Counted from the first letter of the stretch, positions 39,176 through 47,790 are shown. The stretch is 64,000 bases of DNA from an uncultured Erythrobacter sp. (GCA_947488155.1 CANKYK010000001.1:992001-1056000); one strand, 5' to 3'. Numbers and translations are program-made. The notes: generated by a model not told the origin, from the letters alone.

Positions 39176-39188
39176 ATTGAATATCAAT
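39176..39188. promoter_or_regulatory. Candidate operator ATTGA-ATA-TCAAT
   Basis: A perfect inverted repeat just downstream of the -10 box, sharing the ATTG/CAAT half-sites of the sites at 39128-39150. Confidence 0.4.
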
Positions 39189-39212
39189 ATGCACCATCAA
39201 GGAGATCGATAT

Positions 39213-39356
39213 ATGACAAACTTTGGCGCCCAATCATTCGCCGCTTTCGCTGCGGTCCTCATGGCTCTCTCTTCAATCGGCGTGATCGTCACCGTTCCGT
39301 CGGCCCAAGCAAATGCAAGCGGCCAAATCCACTCAGCCATGCCTGAGCTGGCTTGA
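39213..39356 (+). CDS. Small exported or membrane peptide, 47 aa
   Basis: A 47-residue peptide has a signal-like hydrophobic segment (SFAAFAAVLMALSSIGVIVT) and a possible signal peptidase site after SAQA, which would release about 16 residues. A start in this frame at 39141 gives a longer protein, but AAGGAGA sits eight bases before ATG 39213. It reads into the DUF2975 gene 25 bases downstream. I do not recognise it. Confidence 0.55.
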   Translation: MTNFGAQSFAAFAAVLMALSSIGVIVTVPSAQANASGQIHSAMPELA

Positions 39357-39381
39357 TCGAGAATTGAAGGGAGGCTCTCCA

Positions 39382-39927
39382 ATGACAGACAAACCCAATG
39401 ATCTCTTACTGCTTGCCGGCAAAATACTCACGATCCTGATGCAGATATTCATGGCAATCGGCGCTGCGGCTTTGCTTGCAGGCCTGATCGCGGTGGTATT
39501 CATGCAGAGCGCGATCAACGCTGAAATCACCACGGAATTTGAAGGCGCTGTCGGCGTATTGCCGCTGATGCCTACGCTTGGTGCGATGGCCCTGGCTATG
39601 GGATGTGTCGTTTTGATTTTCCTGTTCTTTGGCAAATTGCGCGCGATCATATCAACGGTCGGTGAAGGCGATCCATTCGTTCCAGAGAATGCCGACCGGT
39701 TAAATATCATGGCGTGGATGCTGCTCGCTGTCCAAGTGATGGCAATCCCATTGGCCGGGCTCGCTTTGCTTCTGGCGAAATGGGCTGAACCCATGGAAGA
39801 TGCCAACTTCAATGTTGATTCCGGGTTCGACCTAACAGGCATCATCATGGTCGTGGTGCTCTTCATTCTCGCCCGTGTGTTCAAACATGGCGCAGCGATG
39901 CGCGATGATCTGGAAGGGACCGTCTGA
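39382..39927 (+). CDS. DUF2975 membrane protein
   Basis: A 181-residue protein with four hydrophobic segments (about residues 10-40, 60-85, 108-135 and 150-170) and the DUF2975 mark GEGDPFVPENADRLNIMAW between helices two and three. ATG 39382 follows GGGAGG. DUF2975 proteins are nearly always encoded with a short XRE regulator, as here. The function is unknown; a membrane partner of the regulator is a reasonable guess. Confidence 0.88.
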   Translation: MTDKPNDLLLLAGKILTILMQIFMAIGAAALLAGLIAVVFMQSAINAEITTEFEGAVGVLPLMPTLGAMALAMGCVVLIFLFFGKLRAIISTVGEGDPFVPENADRLNIMAWMLLAVQVMAIPLAGLALLLAKWAEPMEDANFNVDSGFDLTGIIMVVVLFILARVFKHGAAMRDDLEGTV

Positions 39928-39953
39928 TGCCAGCCGAAGAAGGAACTAATATC

Positions 39954-40151
39954 ATGGTAAAGCTAGACGACCTGCTGCACGATCGCCGGATGACCCTTAC
40001 CGAGCTGGCGGAGCGTGTGGGCCTGACCCTTGCCAACCTATCAATCTTGAAAACCGGCAAAGCCAAGGCAATCCGCTTCTCAACCCTTGAAGCCATCTGC
40101 CGCGAGCTCGACTGTCAACCGGGCGACCTGCTCTCATTCGAACCACAATAG
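39954..40151 (+). CDS. Short XRE-family regulator (YozG-like), partner of DUF2975
   Basis: A 65-residue protein that is essentially one Cro/C1 helix-turn-helix (LDDLLHDRRMTLTELAERVG, then NLSILKTGKAKAIRFSTLEA and CRELDCQPGDLLSFE). ATG 39954 with AAGGA upstream matches the usual start; ATG 39927 in the same frame would overlap the DUF2975 stop. It probably represses its own operon through the ATTG/CAAT palindromes near 39128-39188. Confidence 0.9.
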   Translation: MVKLDDLLHDRRMTLTELAERVGLTLANLSILKTGKAKAIRFSTLEAICRELDCQPGDLLSFEPQ

Positions 40152-40152
40152 C

Positions 40153-40425
40153 TTGACATTCGGGGCGCGTAGGCTAATTGCGCGCCTCGGCTGTTTCGGC
40201 AGCCATCCGTCCGAGACAGTTGGTGAAGGCAATCTGGCTTTCTTAATTTCCAGCCTAGACGGGGAAAAGAGATTTCAGGCCTCCCTATTCGGCGGCCCCT
40301 CTGATGCTTCACCGGCATCCTCCTTCCCCATCAATGGACATTCGGTCTTGTCGGTTAGCGGCAAGGCCAATTGTGAGCCGGTCGTCTGGCATATGCTGGG
40401 CGATCATTAGTGAAGGAGCAAAAGC
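40153..40425 (+). promoter_or_regulatory. Candidate rplJ promoter and leader
   Basis: TTGACA at 40153-40158 with TAATTG at 40175-40180 (16-base spacer) begins a leader of about 240 bases before rplJ. It contains small hairpins, for example GATGC/GCATC around 40303-40319. In many bacteria the L10-L12 complex binds such a leader to limit its own synthesis; I could not verify the kink-turn here, so this is an expectation. Confidence 0.3.
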
Positions 40426-40941
40426 ATGGATCGTTCGCAAAAAGCCGATGCGGTTGCCCAGCTCAACGACATCTTGAAAGACGTTGGCGTGGTGGTTGTC
40501 ACCCGTAACCTCGGCCTGACGGTGGACCAGTCCACTGAACTGCGCGGCAAGATGCGTGAAGCCGGTGCTTCCTATAAGGTTGCGAAGAACCGTCTTGCTA
40601 AGCTCGCCCTGAAAGACACCGATTATACCGGGATCGAAGAGTTTCTCTCCGGCCCAACTGCACTGGCTTGGTCGGAAGACCCAGTCTCCGCAGCCAAAAC
40701 AGCAGTCGAATTCGCAAAGTCGAACGACAAGCTGGAAATCGTCGGTGGATCGATGGGCAAGCAGGTGCTCGACGAAGCTGGGGTCAAGGCACTCGCCTCG
40801 ATGCCAAGCCTCGACGAGCTGCGCGGCAAACTTGTGGGTCTCGTCAACGCACCAGCAACCAAGGTTGCTCAGGTCGTCAACGCGCCCGCCAACAAGCTTG
40901 CTCGTGTATTTGGTGCCTACGGCGCCAGCGAAGCTGCTTAA
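40426..40941 (+). CDS. rplJ: 50S ribosomal protein L10
   Basis: A 171-residue L10 with the N-terminal [35 protein letters not shown] and [19 protein letters not shown]. Its C-terminal helix recruits L7/L12 dimers. GAAGGAG lies just upstream of the start. It is followed by rplL. Confidence 0.98.
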   Translation: MDRSQKADAVAQLNDILKDVGVVVVTRNLGLTVDQSTELRGKMREAGASYKVAKNRLAKLALKDTDYTGIEEFLSGPTALAWSEDPVSAAKTAVEFAKSNDKLEIVGGSMGKQVLDEAGVKALASMPSLDELRGKLVGLVNAPATKVAQVVNAPANKLARVFGAYGASEAA

Positions 40942-41023
40942 GAGACGCTCTTATTAGAGACGAAACATACTGGGGGCCTTGGGATGAACCCATCCGCCCT
41001 GCCAAATTTTTGGAGTGAACATC

Positions 41024-41398
41024 ATGGCTGATATTGCCAAGCTTGTTGAAGAACTTTCGAAGCTGACCGTCCTTGAGGCAGCTGAACTCGCAACCGCACT
41101 TGAAGAAGCGTGGGGCGTAAGCGCCGCTGCTGCTGTTGCTGTTGCTGGCCCTGCGGCTGGCGGCGACGCACCGGCTGCTGAAGAGAAAGATGAATTCGAC
41201 GTCATTCTCACCGGCGACGGCGGCAAGAAAATCCAGGTTATCAAAGAAGTCCGCGCTATCACTGGTCTGGGCCTCACCGAAGCCAAGGGTCTTGTTGAAG
41301 GCGCACCGAAGCCGCTTAAAGAAGGCGTTGCTAAGGCTGAAGCTGAAGAAATCAAAGGCAAGATCGAAGCTGCTGGCGGCACCGTCGAACTTAAGTAA
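41024..41398 (+). CDS. rplL: 50S ribosomal protein L7/L12
   Basis: A 124-residue L7/L12: N-terminal dimerisation part ([20 protein letters not shown]), Ala/Gly-rich hinge (about residues 35-52) and C-terminal factor-binding domain ([38 protein letters not shown]). ATG 41024 is preferred over the GTG three codons earlier because GGAG fits it. Confidence 0.98.
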   Translation: MADIAKLVEELSKLTVLEAAELATALEEAWGVSAAAAVAVAGPAAGGDAPAAEEKDEFDVILTGDGGKKIQVIKEVRAITGLGLTEAKGLVEGAPKPLKEGVAKAEAEEIKGKIEAAGGTVELK

Positions 41399-41461
41399 CG
41401 GGCTTGCTCAAGTAATCTTGACCAGAGTTTTGTGGGTGTCTTGAAGCGCCCGCAGATAGGA

Positions 41462-41490
41462 GGGCGGTACCGCAAGGTGCCGCCCTTTTT
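41462..41490 (+). terminator. Intrinsic terminator after rplL
   Basis: GGGCGGTACC pairs with GGTGCCGCCC around a GCAA tetraloop (10-base stem including one G-T pair), directly followed by five T residues (41486-41490). Confidence 0.9.
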
Positions 41491-41609
41491 GTTTGTCGGT
41501 AAGGTTTCCGCCCTGCGTCAACACGTCGGGATAGTGCGGCCCAATAGAAACGGCGACGCCAAATCAACGACGCCGCCGCTCAATCTCGTTTGGATTACGG
41601 CAGAGCGCC

Positions 41610-42572
41610 TTAGCCTTTACGCAGGATCACCCCGCCAGCGAGCAACACCAGGCCGAGACCAGCACCTGCGGCCAAGGCAATTCCCATCGAGGAATCGCTG
41701 CCATCGCTCTGCTCCGACGAACCGTCCTTAGCCAAAGCATGGGCGGCCTCGCCCTCAACCGCTTCGCTCGCGTCGGCACCTGTCCGAGGGACAAATCCAT
41801 TCGCTGTGAGCGTCATCAACGATAGGTCCAAATCGCTTGCGCTCGCACCCTGCCTCGCGGCTTTCGCAACCTGATCTAACATGGCTGGATCATCCTTCCA
41901 TTGCTCGAAAGCTGAACTCAACATAGTACCTTGGAGCAGTAGTGCTTCGGCATACTCTTGCCGCTGCGCATCGGTAGTTTTTACAAAATCTGGAGTCGCG
42001 GCAAAGGCATTACGCACTTGATGCTTCACCATAGCGATCGTGCCTTGGTCGGGATCTTCATCTCGCTTGTTCGCAACCAACCAGGCATTAATCCACCAAA
42101 GGGCGTAGGCATCTGCGACATTATACGTGTCAAGCCCATGTGGTTGAAGCGCGCGTCTCAGATCGTCGAAAAGCGTCGGCTGGGCTGCGAACATTTGCTC
42201 CAACTCAGCGCGTCCTTTATTGACCGGCGTGCGCTGAATAAAAGTGCGAATGTTTTGGCTCGTGCGCGAACGATCATAGTGGTAGCTAGCGTCGAGCGAG
42301 CGAGCCGCACCGCTTGCCTGCGCAGGCGCGACAAGACCCAAAACGAGGCTCTGCCCGATGGAACCCACAGCGCTTTCGCCAATATAGACATCATCACCAC
42401 TCGATGCATCAGCAGCCTGTTCGTTTTGGCGCCCAAACTCTATCGCGTTGAGATGGGGGGAGAGAACATCGATCGCTGGAGGCGAAATATCCTGCGCAGA
42501 AGCAGGCAAAGCCGCACCTGCGGCAAGAGAAGTCACAAAGGCTGCGGCAGCGAGCTGGCGAAATAAAAGCAT
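41610..42572 (-). CDS. Exported protein with C-terminal membrane segment, unknown function
   Basis: A 320-residue protein starts at ATG 42572 with a signal peptide (LLFRQLAAAAFVTSLAAGAA, cleavage near ASAQD). The frame extends upstream without support. The mature part is helical and contains YNVADAYALWWINAWLVANK, which resembles DUF6683-type exported proteins, a weak recollection. It ends in a glycine-rich hydrophobic segment and positive tail (GAGLGLVLLAGGVILRKG), suggesting a surface or membrane anchor. It lies next to the needle-like gene and reads with it, which suggests a link to the secretion island. Confidence 0.6.
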   Translation of the reverse strand: MLLFRQLAAAAFVTSLAAGAALPASAQDISPPAIDVLSPHLNAIEFGRQNEQAADASSGDDVYIGESAVGSIGQSLVLGLVAPAQASGAARSLDASYHYDRSRTSQNIRTFIQRTPVNKGRAELEQMFAAQPTLFDDLRRALQPHGLDTYNVADAYALWWINAWLVANKRDEDPDQGTIAMVKHQVRNAFAATPDFVKTTDAQRQEYAEALLLQGTMLSSAFEQWKDDPAMLDQVAKAARQGASASDLDLSLMTLTANGFVPRTGADASEAVEGEAAHALAKDGSSEQSDGSDSSMGIALAAGAGLGLVLLAGGVILRKG

Positions 42573-42703
42573 AGAATTGCTCTCCTCATCCCTGAGCAGT
42601 TTCAAATGAGCACCAATAAGCTCTGTATAATTTCTCGCACTGGCCTTGGAAACAGTAAAGGGTGGCTCCGTGGAGCCACCCCATACCACATTCATTTCGT
42701 CGT

Positions 42704-43348
42704 TTATTGCCTACGAGCCATCGCGGAAAGGGCATCACCGATTGTTTTGATCATATTGCTTGTCGCATTCATCATCATTGAGAATTCCTGCGTTGCAACG
42801 GTCAGTTTCGTGTTGATTTCAACCGAGTCGCTCTTGCCCTTTTTATGCTTCACCTTATCCATTTGTGCCGCAAGATCCTGCATCTCACCGACCTTGCTAT
42901 TCATCGCCTTGATCATGGCCTCGGCGATTACCTCAAGAATGCTACCACGGCCACCGCGACGAGAGCGACTGCCACCTTGCGCTTCGCCGCGCTCAACTGC
43001 ACGCTCAATCTGGCGCATGAAGTCGTTTATATCGAATTGCGCTGCCCGCTCGAGGTTAGCCGCGTCGCGAGGCGAAACATTGAATTGGCTGCTAAGGCCG
43101 GAGATAACTTCACCAATTTCGCGCCGAGCGAGACCCGGCATACCCATTTGTGTCGCAGCGCTGGCCTGAACGAAGTCAATCATCGTTTGCGGCATACCAA
43201 GGCGTTCACCGAGCTGCTGGATCGCATTCATCGCAATCTGTGATCCGATAGTGCGCATCGCCAAGCTTGCCCAGCCAGCTGGCCCCATCGCAATCTGCAT
43301 CAGATTAATCGGATTAACGACCGAACGAAGAATTCCACCTAAAGGCAT
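42704..43348 (-). CDS. Candidate distal type III secretion component with needle-like C-terminus
   Basis: A 214-residue helical protein without a signal peptide. The N-terminal part has a hydrophobic stretch (NLMQIAMGPAGWASLAMR); the middle has a basic Gly/Arg-rich linker (GGSRSRRGGRG). The C-terminal 40 residues (EINTKLTVATQEFSMMMNAT, then AL-SAMARRQ) share spacing and residues with the C-terminus of the predicted needle protein SctF at 52431-52733 (EI-TKLT ... AL-ETMARKN). That match and its place on the island suggest a filament, tip or translocator protein that polymerises or docks on the needle. This is inference; the protein has no family I can name. Confidence 0.5.
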   Translation of the reverse strand: MPLGGILRSVVNPINLMQIAMGPAGWASLAMRTIGSQIAMNAIQQLGERLGMPQTMIDFVQASAATQMGMPGLARREIGEVISGLSSQFNVSPRDAANLERAAQFDINDFMRQIERAVERGEAQGGSRSRRGGRGSILEVIAEAMIKAMNSKVGEMQDLAAQMDKVKHKKGKSDSVEINTKLTVATQEFSMMMNATSNMIKTIGDALSAMARRQ

Positions 43349-43621
43349 AACAGATACTCCCTACTGCGTTTTCAAAGTTTCGAAGCGACTATCGCCGTCG
43401 AGACCTTTCTGATCCAATTCACCGAGTCGCAGTATCGGCAGAATGCATAGATCGCCTCTGCAAAACGCATAGGCGACACCAAACACCCCGATTCTCGAAC
43501 ATCTGACGCAGCTACGTAACAGCTGGTCGCCATCTGCTTGTCATTCACCGCCAGATATCAGCCAATCGCGATTGACTAGTTGAATGATAATTCAGGCAAA
43601 ATCGTCAAATCAGGGGCAAAC
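43349..43621. other. Divergent intergenic region, about 270 bases
   Basis: This stretch separates the minus-strand needle-like gene from the plus-strand effector-type genes and must hold promoters for both. I saw no convincing promoter pair or hairpin. Confidence 0.4.
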
Positions 43622-45262
43622 ATGGGCAAGCTGCTAAGCGTTATCACCGGACTGACCTGTGCAATCGGTCTCTCAAACGCGTTTGGCATGAGCGTAGCGT
43701 CGGCCCAGACCTCCGAAACAGAGGTAGAGGAAAGCATTCTGGGGGACGACTTCGCGCGCGACACCGGCGCGATTATCGTCACCGGGAAGCGGCTCGGCGA
43801 TAATTTGTTTGAACAGGTGGATGTGCCGGAAGATTCTTGTCTAGCCAATGCTCCGCCAATTGGCACCAACGAGCCAGGCTTTGCGATTGACGCGACCGGC
43901 ATGAAGCGCGTCCGGGACCTAACCAAGATCCGTAAGAAAACGCGCGCGGGAACGATCTATATCAAGGGCGGCTCGTTCGTTGGCGCCGAAATGAAGAAGG
44001 CCCGGCTCTATAATATGTGCTTCTTCGGCACAGATTTCAGCCAGACCGATTGGACGGACTTTTCCGGATCGGGCCTTGGCTTTGTTAATGTAGATCTGTC
44101 CGGCGCGATGATGGCAGGGGCGAAGCTGCCCTATGTCTTGATGCGCGATGCCAAGCTGGCTCAGGTCGACGCACGGCAGGCCGATTGGCAAAACGGCCGT
44201 CTTGATGGCGGCTGGAGCGGTTCGATGCGCAACCTTGATCTGTCAGGCGCCAACCTCACCAATTTCCGTATTGCTTGCGGCAGCGGTGCGGCCGATGGCT
44301 GCCCGACCGAACGCGAAGGCATATCACTCAAGAACGCCAATCTGCGCCGCGCCAGTTTCTACGGCTTCTTTTGGCCGGATATTGATCTTGGCGGTGCGCA
44401 AATCGATCAGACTGAGCTAGCGCTGGATCACCTTCCAAGCTTGAAGGGCGCTCGTCTGGTTGGCCCGGTTGTCCTGCGTTCACCCCGCCGCGCGATAATG
44501 CTGTTTCCCGGAGAGGTGGACCAGCTGGTCAAGGACTCAAGTGAAGAGGCCAGCGAAACGGACCCATGCGGCAATGCTCGGCTGGTTCCCGCCTTGCAAT
44601 TAGCATGCGATGTTCCGGGCAGCAGCACGCGCGCATTGCTAAGTTCAGTAATGGACCTGGAGCGTCAAAGCACCGCCAAGAAAGGGTACGCATCTCGCCG
44701 GGCGGCTTGGGCGGCGAGCCGCGACGGCTGCACAAATCTGGAAACCGAAGACCAAAAGGTTAGCTGCGTTATCGCCGCCTATGAAGCGCGGCAAACGGAT
44801 CTGCGCTCTGGCACCGGTGCACCGTCCTGGATGTCAGGCTCAGGCTATCGATTGTTCGTATCCAGCGAAGCAGCCTATCCAACGGCAGAAGGTCAACCAG
44901 GCCTATATGGCCGAATCTTGCCGATCCTGCTCGATTCCGCCGTGGCAGCTGTAATTGTGAAAACCGATGGATCAGGCTGGGCCAGCGCCAAAGGAGTGGC
45001 GGTTGGCGGATGCTATTTCGAGGTCGACGGACTGGCTTATGACGACGCTGATGGCACCCTAAACTTCGCCCGCAAACCGCGCCGCCGAAGAGCTGCGCCG
45101 ATCATGCAGGAACCGCTGCTCGGTTTCGCAGGGCAAAGCACTCAGGTGCGCGAAGAAGGCGCAGCGAGGATCGAAGGTTGTTCAGCGAGCGGCGACTTCC
45201 CGCGTCTCGAGGCGCTCGATTTGAATGACAATCTACTCGAGTCGATGTGGGAACGGTTCTAG
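43622..45262 (+). CDS. Exported pentapeptide-repeat protein with LprI-like segment
   Basis: A 546-residue protein with a signal peptide (LLSVITGLTCAIGLSNAFG, cleavage near VASAQ) and the GAIIVTGKR stretch typical of exported sphingomonad proteins. Residues about 110-290 form pentapeptide repeats (FVGAEMKKARLYN, DLSGANLTNF, LKNANLRRASF), which fold as a right-handed beta helix. A later part, RRAAWAASRDGCTNLETEDQ with a following Cys and YEARQTDL, resembles the LprI/lysozyme-inhibitor-type helical domain. The start 43622 is chosen on the signal peptide and AGGGG upstream. A Sec signal argues against it being a type III substrate; a periplasmic or surface role is more likely. Confidence 0.7.
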   Translation: MGKLLSVITGLTCAIGLSNAFGMSVASAQTSETEVEESILGDDFARDTGAIIVTGKRLGDNLFEQVDVPEDSCLANAPPIGTNEPGFAIDATGMKRVRDLTKIRKKTRAGTIYIKGGSFVGAEMKKARLYNMCFFGTDFSQTDWTDFSGSGLGFVNVDLSGAMMAGAKLPYVLMRDAKLAQVDARQADWQNGRLDGGWSGSMRNLDLSGANLTNFRIACGSGAADGCPTEREGISLKNANLRRASFYGFFWPDIDLGGAQIDQTELALDHLPSLKGARLVGPVVLRSPRRAIMLFPGEVDQLVKDSSEEASETDPCGNARLVPALQLACDVPGSSTRALLSSVMDLERQSTAKKGYASRRAAWAASRDGCTNLETEDQKVSCVIAAYEARQTDLRSGTGAPSWMSGSGYRLFVSSEAAYPTAEGQPGLYGRILPILLDSAVAAVIVKTDGSGWASAKGVAVGGCYFEVDGLAYDDADGTLNFARKPRRRRAAPIMQEPLLGFAGQSTQVREEGAARIEGCSASGDFPRLEALDLNDNLLESMWERF

Positions 45263-45384
45263 GCCCGAGCCCCCGCACGCCGTCCTCGGCGCCGTCTATA
45301 CGAAACGTATAGAGACGCTCACCGCCATATTTGGCATTAGCTGTCAGATATGTAGGAGCGCCAAACGGCGAGACGGAGCGGGCA

Positions 45385-46350
45385 ATGGAAACCAATCGCA
45401 TAAATGATTTTGCTGCCGACAGACGCAGTGAGATCGGTGTTGGCGTCCAAACCTCTCCGCTAGCGGCAGCCAGTGATGCGCGAATTGAGGCGGCTCGCAA
45501 TACAATAACGACCGGCGGGCCAAGCAATGCGGTGCAATTCAATCGCACGCAGTCCGCGCCGGATCAAATTGCCGTGGGTCAGGCCGGGCCGGCTGACGTG
45601 TTCGCGGCAGGCGCTCCGCCGCCGCCAACCACCCGCGAACTTGCCGCGATGGCAACCGACGTCTACACGCCTGGCACCGCACCACCCCCTGGTTGGGATC
45701 TCGCCTCTGGTGCGCAGGTCATTGAGATTGGGCTAAGCGAGTCTATGCTTTCCTCACCCACAACCGATTTTCAAGCCGAGGTCTACACCCGAGAAATCGC
45801 CGGACAAACAAGCTATGTGGTCGCCTTCAGAGGCACACAAAGCGCCGCTGATTGGCGCGGCAATTTTGGCCAAGGACTGGGCCTGCGGACCGATTATTAC
45901 AACCGCGCTTTGGAAATCGGCGAGCGGCTGACCGTGCCAGAGGGCGCAAGAGTGACCCTGACCGGTCATTCGCTTGGCGGCGGATTGGCCTCGGCCGCAG
46001 CGACCGCTGCGGAACTTGATGCGACAACATTCAACGCCGCTGGCCTCTCAGAACCGACCCTTACCGAGGCTCGGAACATAGCGGCAAGAGACGGGCGGTT
46101 GGATGTCCCTGATATTAGCGCTTTCTATGTGCGCGGCGAGATCCTATCGACTTTGCAAGATGGCGGTGACCGCATGATCGGCGCAATCCTGGGCGGCGTG
46201 CTTGGCGCTAGCGTTGTCGACATGCCAGAAGCGATCGGCACGCGCATTGAGCTTGATCCCGTCCGTCCTGAGGGCATGAAGTGGTATCAAGACCACGCGG
46301 TGAACCGTCATTTCATGAGCTATGTGAATGCCAGTCTGCCAGGAGGTTGA
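45385..46350 (+). CDS. Lipase-like alpha/beta hydrolase, candidate secreted effector
   Basis: A 321-residue protein with an unusual N-terminal 110 residues that are polar and unstructured (METNRINDFAADRRSEIGVG, rich in Ala, Ser, Thr and Gln). Such a region is compatible with a type III secretion signal. The remainder is a class 3 lipase fold: FRGTQSAADWRGNF, then the nucleophile elbow LTGHSLGGGLAS, and a likely catalytic His in DHAVNRHFMSYV. No Sec signal peptide is present. ATG 45385 follows GGAGCG. Close placement to the secretion apparatus supports a translocated phospholipase or lipase, but delivery is inference. Confidence 0.65.
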   Translation: METNRINDFAADRRSEIGVGVQTSPLAAASDARIEAARNTITTGGPSNAVQFNRTQSAPDQIAVGQAGPADVFAAGAPPPPTTRELAAMATDVYTPGTAPPPGWDLASGAQVIEIGLSESMLSSPTTDFQAEVYTREIAGQTSYVVAFRGTQSAADWRGNFGQGLGLRTDYYNRALEIGERLTVPEGARVTLTGHSLGGGLASAAATAAELDATTFNAAGLSEPTLTEARNIAARDGRLDVPDISAFYVRGEILSTLQDGGDRMIGAILGGVLGASVVDMPEAIGTRIELDPVRPEGMKWYQDHAVNRHFMSYVNASLPGG

Positions 46351-46392
46351 CTTGGCGCGCGACCTTAGCTTGCCTATAGGCTGGTATCTACG

Positions 46393-47313
46393 ATGCGCTA
46401 TGCGCTAGCCTTATCACCTGCTATTCTGGCACTCGCTGGTCTTTCTGGGAGCTGCTCTGCATTGAGCGAAACCTCATCCTGTTACACGCGGTCGCAGCCT
46501 AAGCTTCCTGATCGTCAAAAAGTGCGCGCCCACCTCAGTAATGGTGAAGAAGGTAGACAGCTGTTTGACGCGGTGATGGACGGCGATATTAGCCGTGTAG
46601 AAGAGATGGTGCGCGCCAACCCTCGGCTGCTATCCACCCACCGCGTTCTGCGCGAAAATGAACGCGCCGCCAGCGGTAACAGCGGCGGCTTGCTCAGCTT
46701 CGCGATTGGCAATTGCGATCCCCGCATGCTGGGCGCTTTGCTAGAGCTTGGCGCCGATCCCGATGGCATACCAGCCGGCCTAGCGCTCACTTACGCCGTG
46801 CTCGCTGACGATCCGCTAATGGCGACAATGCTGCTGCAAGCGGGCGCTTCGTCCGATGCCCAGACACCAGGCCGGTCAACGCCGCTGAAGGAAATCCTCT
46901 ATTTTGAGAGGCCCGATGCGGTTGACCTGCTGCTGCGCGCAGGGGCGGATGTGAACCGCCCCGATGAACTGGGCGCCAGCCCGCTTGAGCTAGCATTGAT
47001 GTTTCAGGATTTTCGATCAGCGGCAGTTCTGCTCAAGGCGGGCGCAAACCCATGGCAAGTGGGCAATAAAGGCGCTCTGCCAGCGGCGATGCTGACCAAA
47101 CCGGCTGAGCAAAGCAGTGATGAGCCGCAACGATTAAAGCTGCTCGAAATGGTGCAAGCTCGCAGCCCGATTTGGCCGCCTCCTGCCCCAGCTGAGGTCA
47201 TCAAGGGGTTCCTTCACAGTGATTGGCCCAATGCAGCGATGAAAGAGGCTGGTTTTGTTGCAACCGAGCAGGCGATGGCATCTATGCGCCTGGCCGACCG
47301 AGCGCAAAAATAG
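46393..47313 (+). CDS. Ankyrin-repeat protein, probably exported
   Basis: A 306-residue protein with an N-terminal signal-like helix (ALALSPAILALAGLSGSC); the Cys could be lipid-modified but the lipobox is imperfect. Residues about 55-235 carry ankyrin repeats (LFDAVMDGDISRVEEMVRAN, ALLELGADPDGIPAGLALTY, LLLRAGADVNRPDELGASPL). Ankyrins mediate protein contacts and are common in effectors, but the signal peptide suggests a periplasmic or outer-membrane location instead. The next gene starts 12 bases after the stop. Confidence 0.72.
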   Translation: MRYALALSPAILALAGLSGSCSALSETSSCYTRSQPKLPDRQKVRAHLSNGEEGRQLFDAVMDGDISRVEEMVRANPRLLSTHRVLRENERAASGNSGGLLSFAIGNCDPRMLGALLELGADPDGIPAGLALTYAVLADDPLMATMLLQAGASSDAQTPGRSTPLKEILYFERPDAVDLLLRAGADVNRPDELGASPLELALMFQDFRSAAVLLKAGANPWQVGNKGALPAAMLTKPAEQSSDEPQRLKLLEMVQARSPIWPPPAPAEVIKGFLHSDWPNAAMKEAGFVATEQAMASMRLADRAQK

Positions 47314-47325
47314 GGAGGGCCGGAG

Positions 47326-47790
47326 ATGGTAAACTCAATCCGCCCGACCGGAGTAAGCGCAGTGTCAGCCATTTCTGCTGGCTCTGGCAAAACCGGAGGT
47401 CGCACTGGCGGCGCTCTAAGAAAGTTGGCAAAGCAAATTGCAGGCCGCGTGGTTCGCGAATTTCGAATGTCCGAAGATGAGCGTGATTATCAAGACGAGG
47501 CTCCGCTGCGCGATGGCGAAGATCTCTACGAGATCCGCGCGGTTGCCCGCGAACTCGCCAGTGACCTGCAAGCCAGACCAACCGACGAAGGCCGATTGGC
47601 ACGCAGCCTCGGAGCATTCGCGCAAGAAAGCGCTTGCTTGCTCGCGGCCCGGCCAGAAGCCGCCTCGCTAGACACTATTGCGCGCGTGATTGCTGCGCAC
47701 GAACAGCCTTCTGATGGCGAAACGATTGAGCGAGCGTTCAATCAGATTGATCAGACCGCTCTGGGTATATCAGAGAGCCGTCCCGGCTGA
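47326..47790 (+). CDS. Hypothetical protein of the secretion island, 154 aa
   Basis: A 154-residue protein starts at ATG 47326 after GGAGGGCCGGAG. It has an N-terminal Ser/Gly/Thr-rich stretch (MVNSIRPTGVSAVSAISAGS) and then an acidic helical body, without a signal peptide. The N-terminus looks like a type III secretion leader; a chaperone, gatekeeper or effector are all possible. It runs convergently into the sctP-like gene, overlapping its end by 40 bases (47751-47790). Confidence 0.5.
   Translation: MVNSIRPTGVSAVSAISAGSGKTGGRTGGALRKLAKQIAGRVVREFRMSEDERDYQDEAPLRDGEDLYEIRAVARELASDLQARPTDEGRLARSLGAFAQESACLLAARPEAASLDTIARVIAAHEQPSDGETIERAFNQIDQTALGISESRPG

Larger units (their letters stand above)
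38697..39212. other. 516-base divergent intergenic region between rpoB and the DUF2975/XRE module
   Basis: This stretch contains a candidate rpoB promoter on the minus strand and an A/T-rich regulatory region upstream of the small peptide gene at 39213. The middle (38810-39120) shows no clear gene. A 33-codon frame with TTG start at 38833 has AAAGGAGG before it and is noted as a doubtful lead. Confidence 0.5.
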
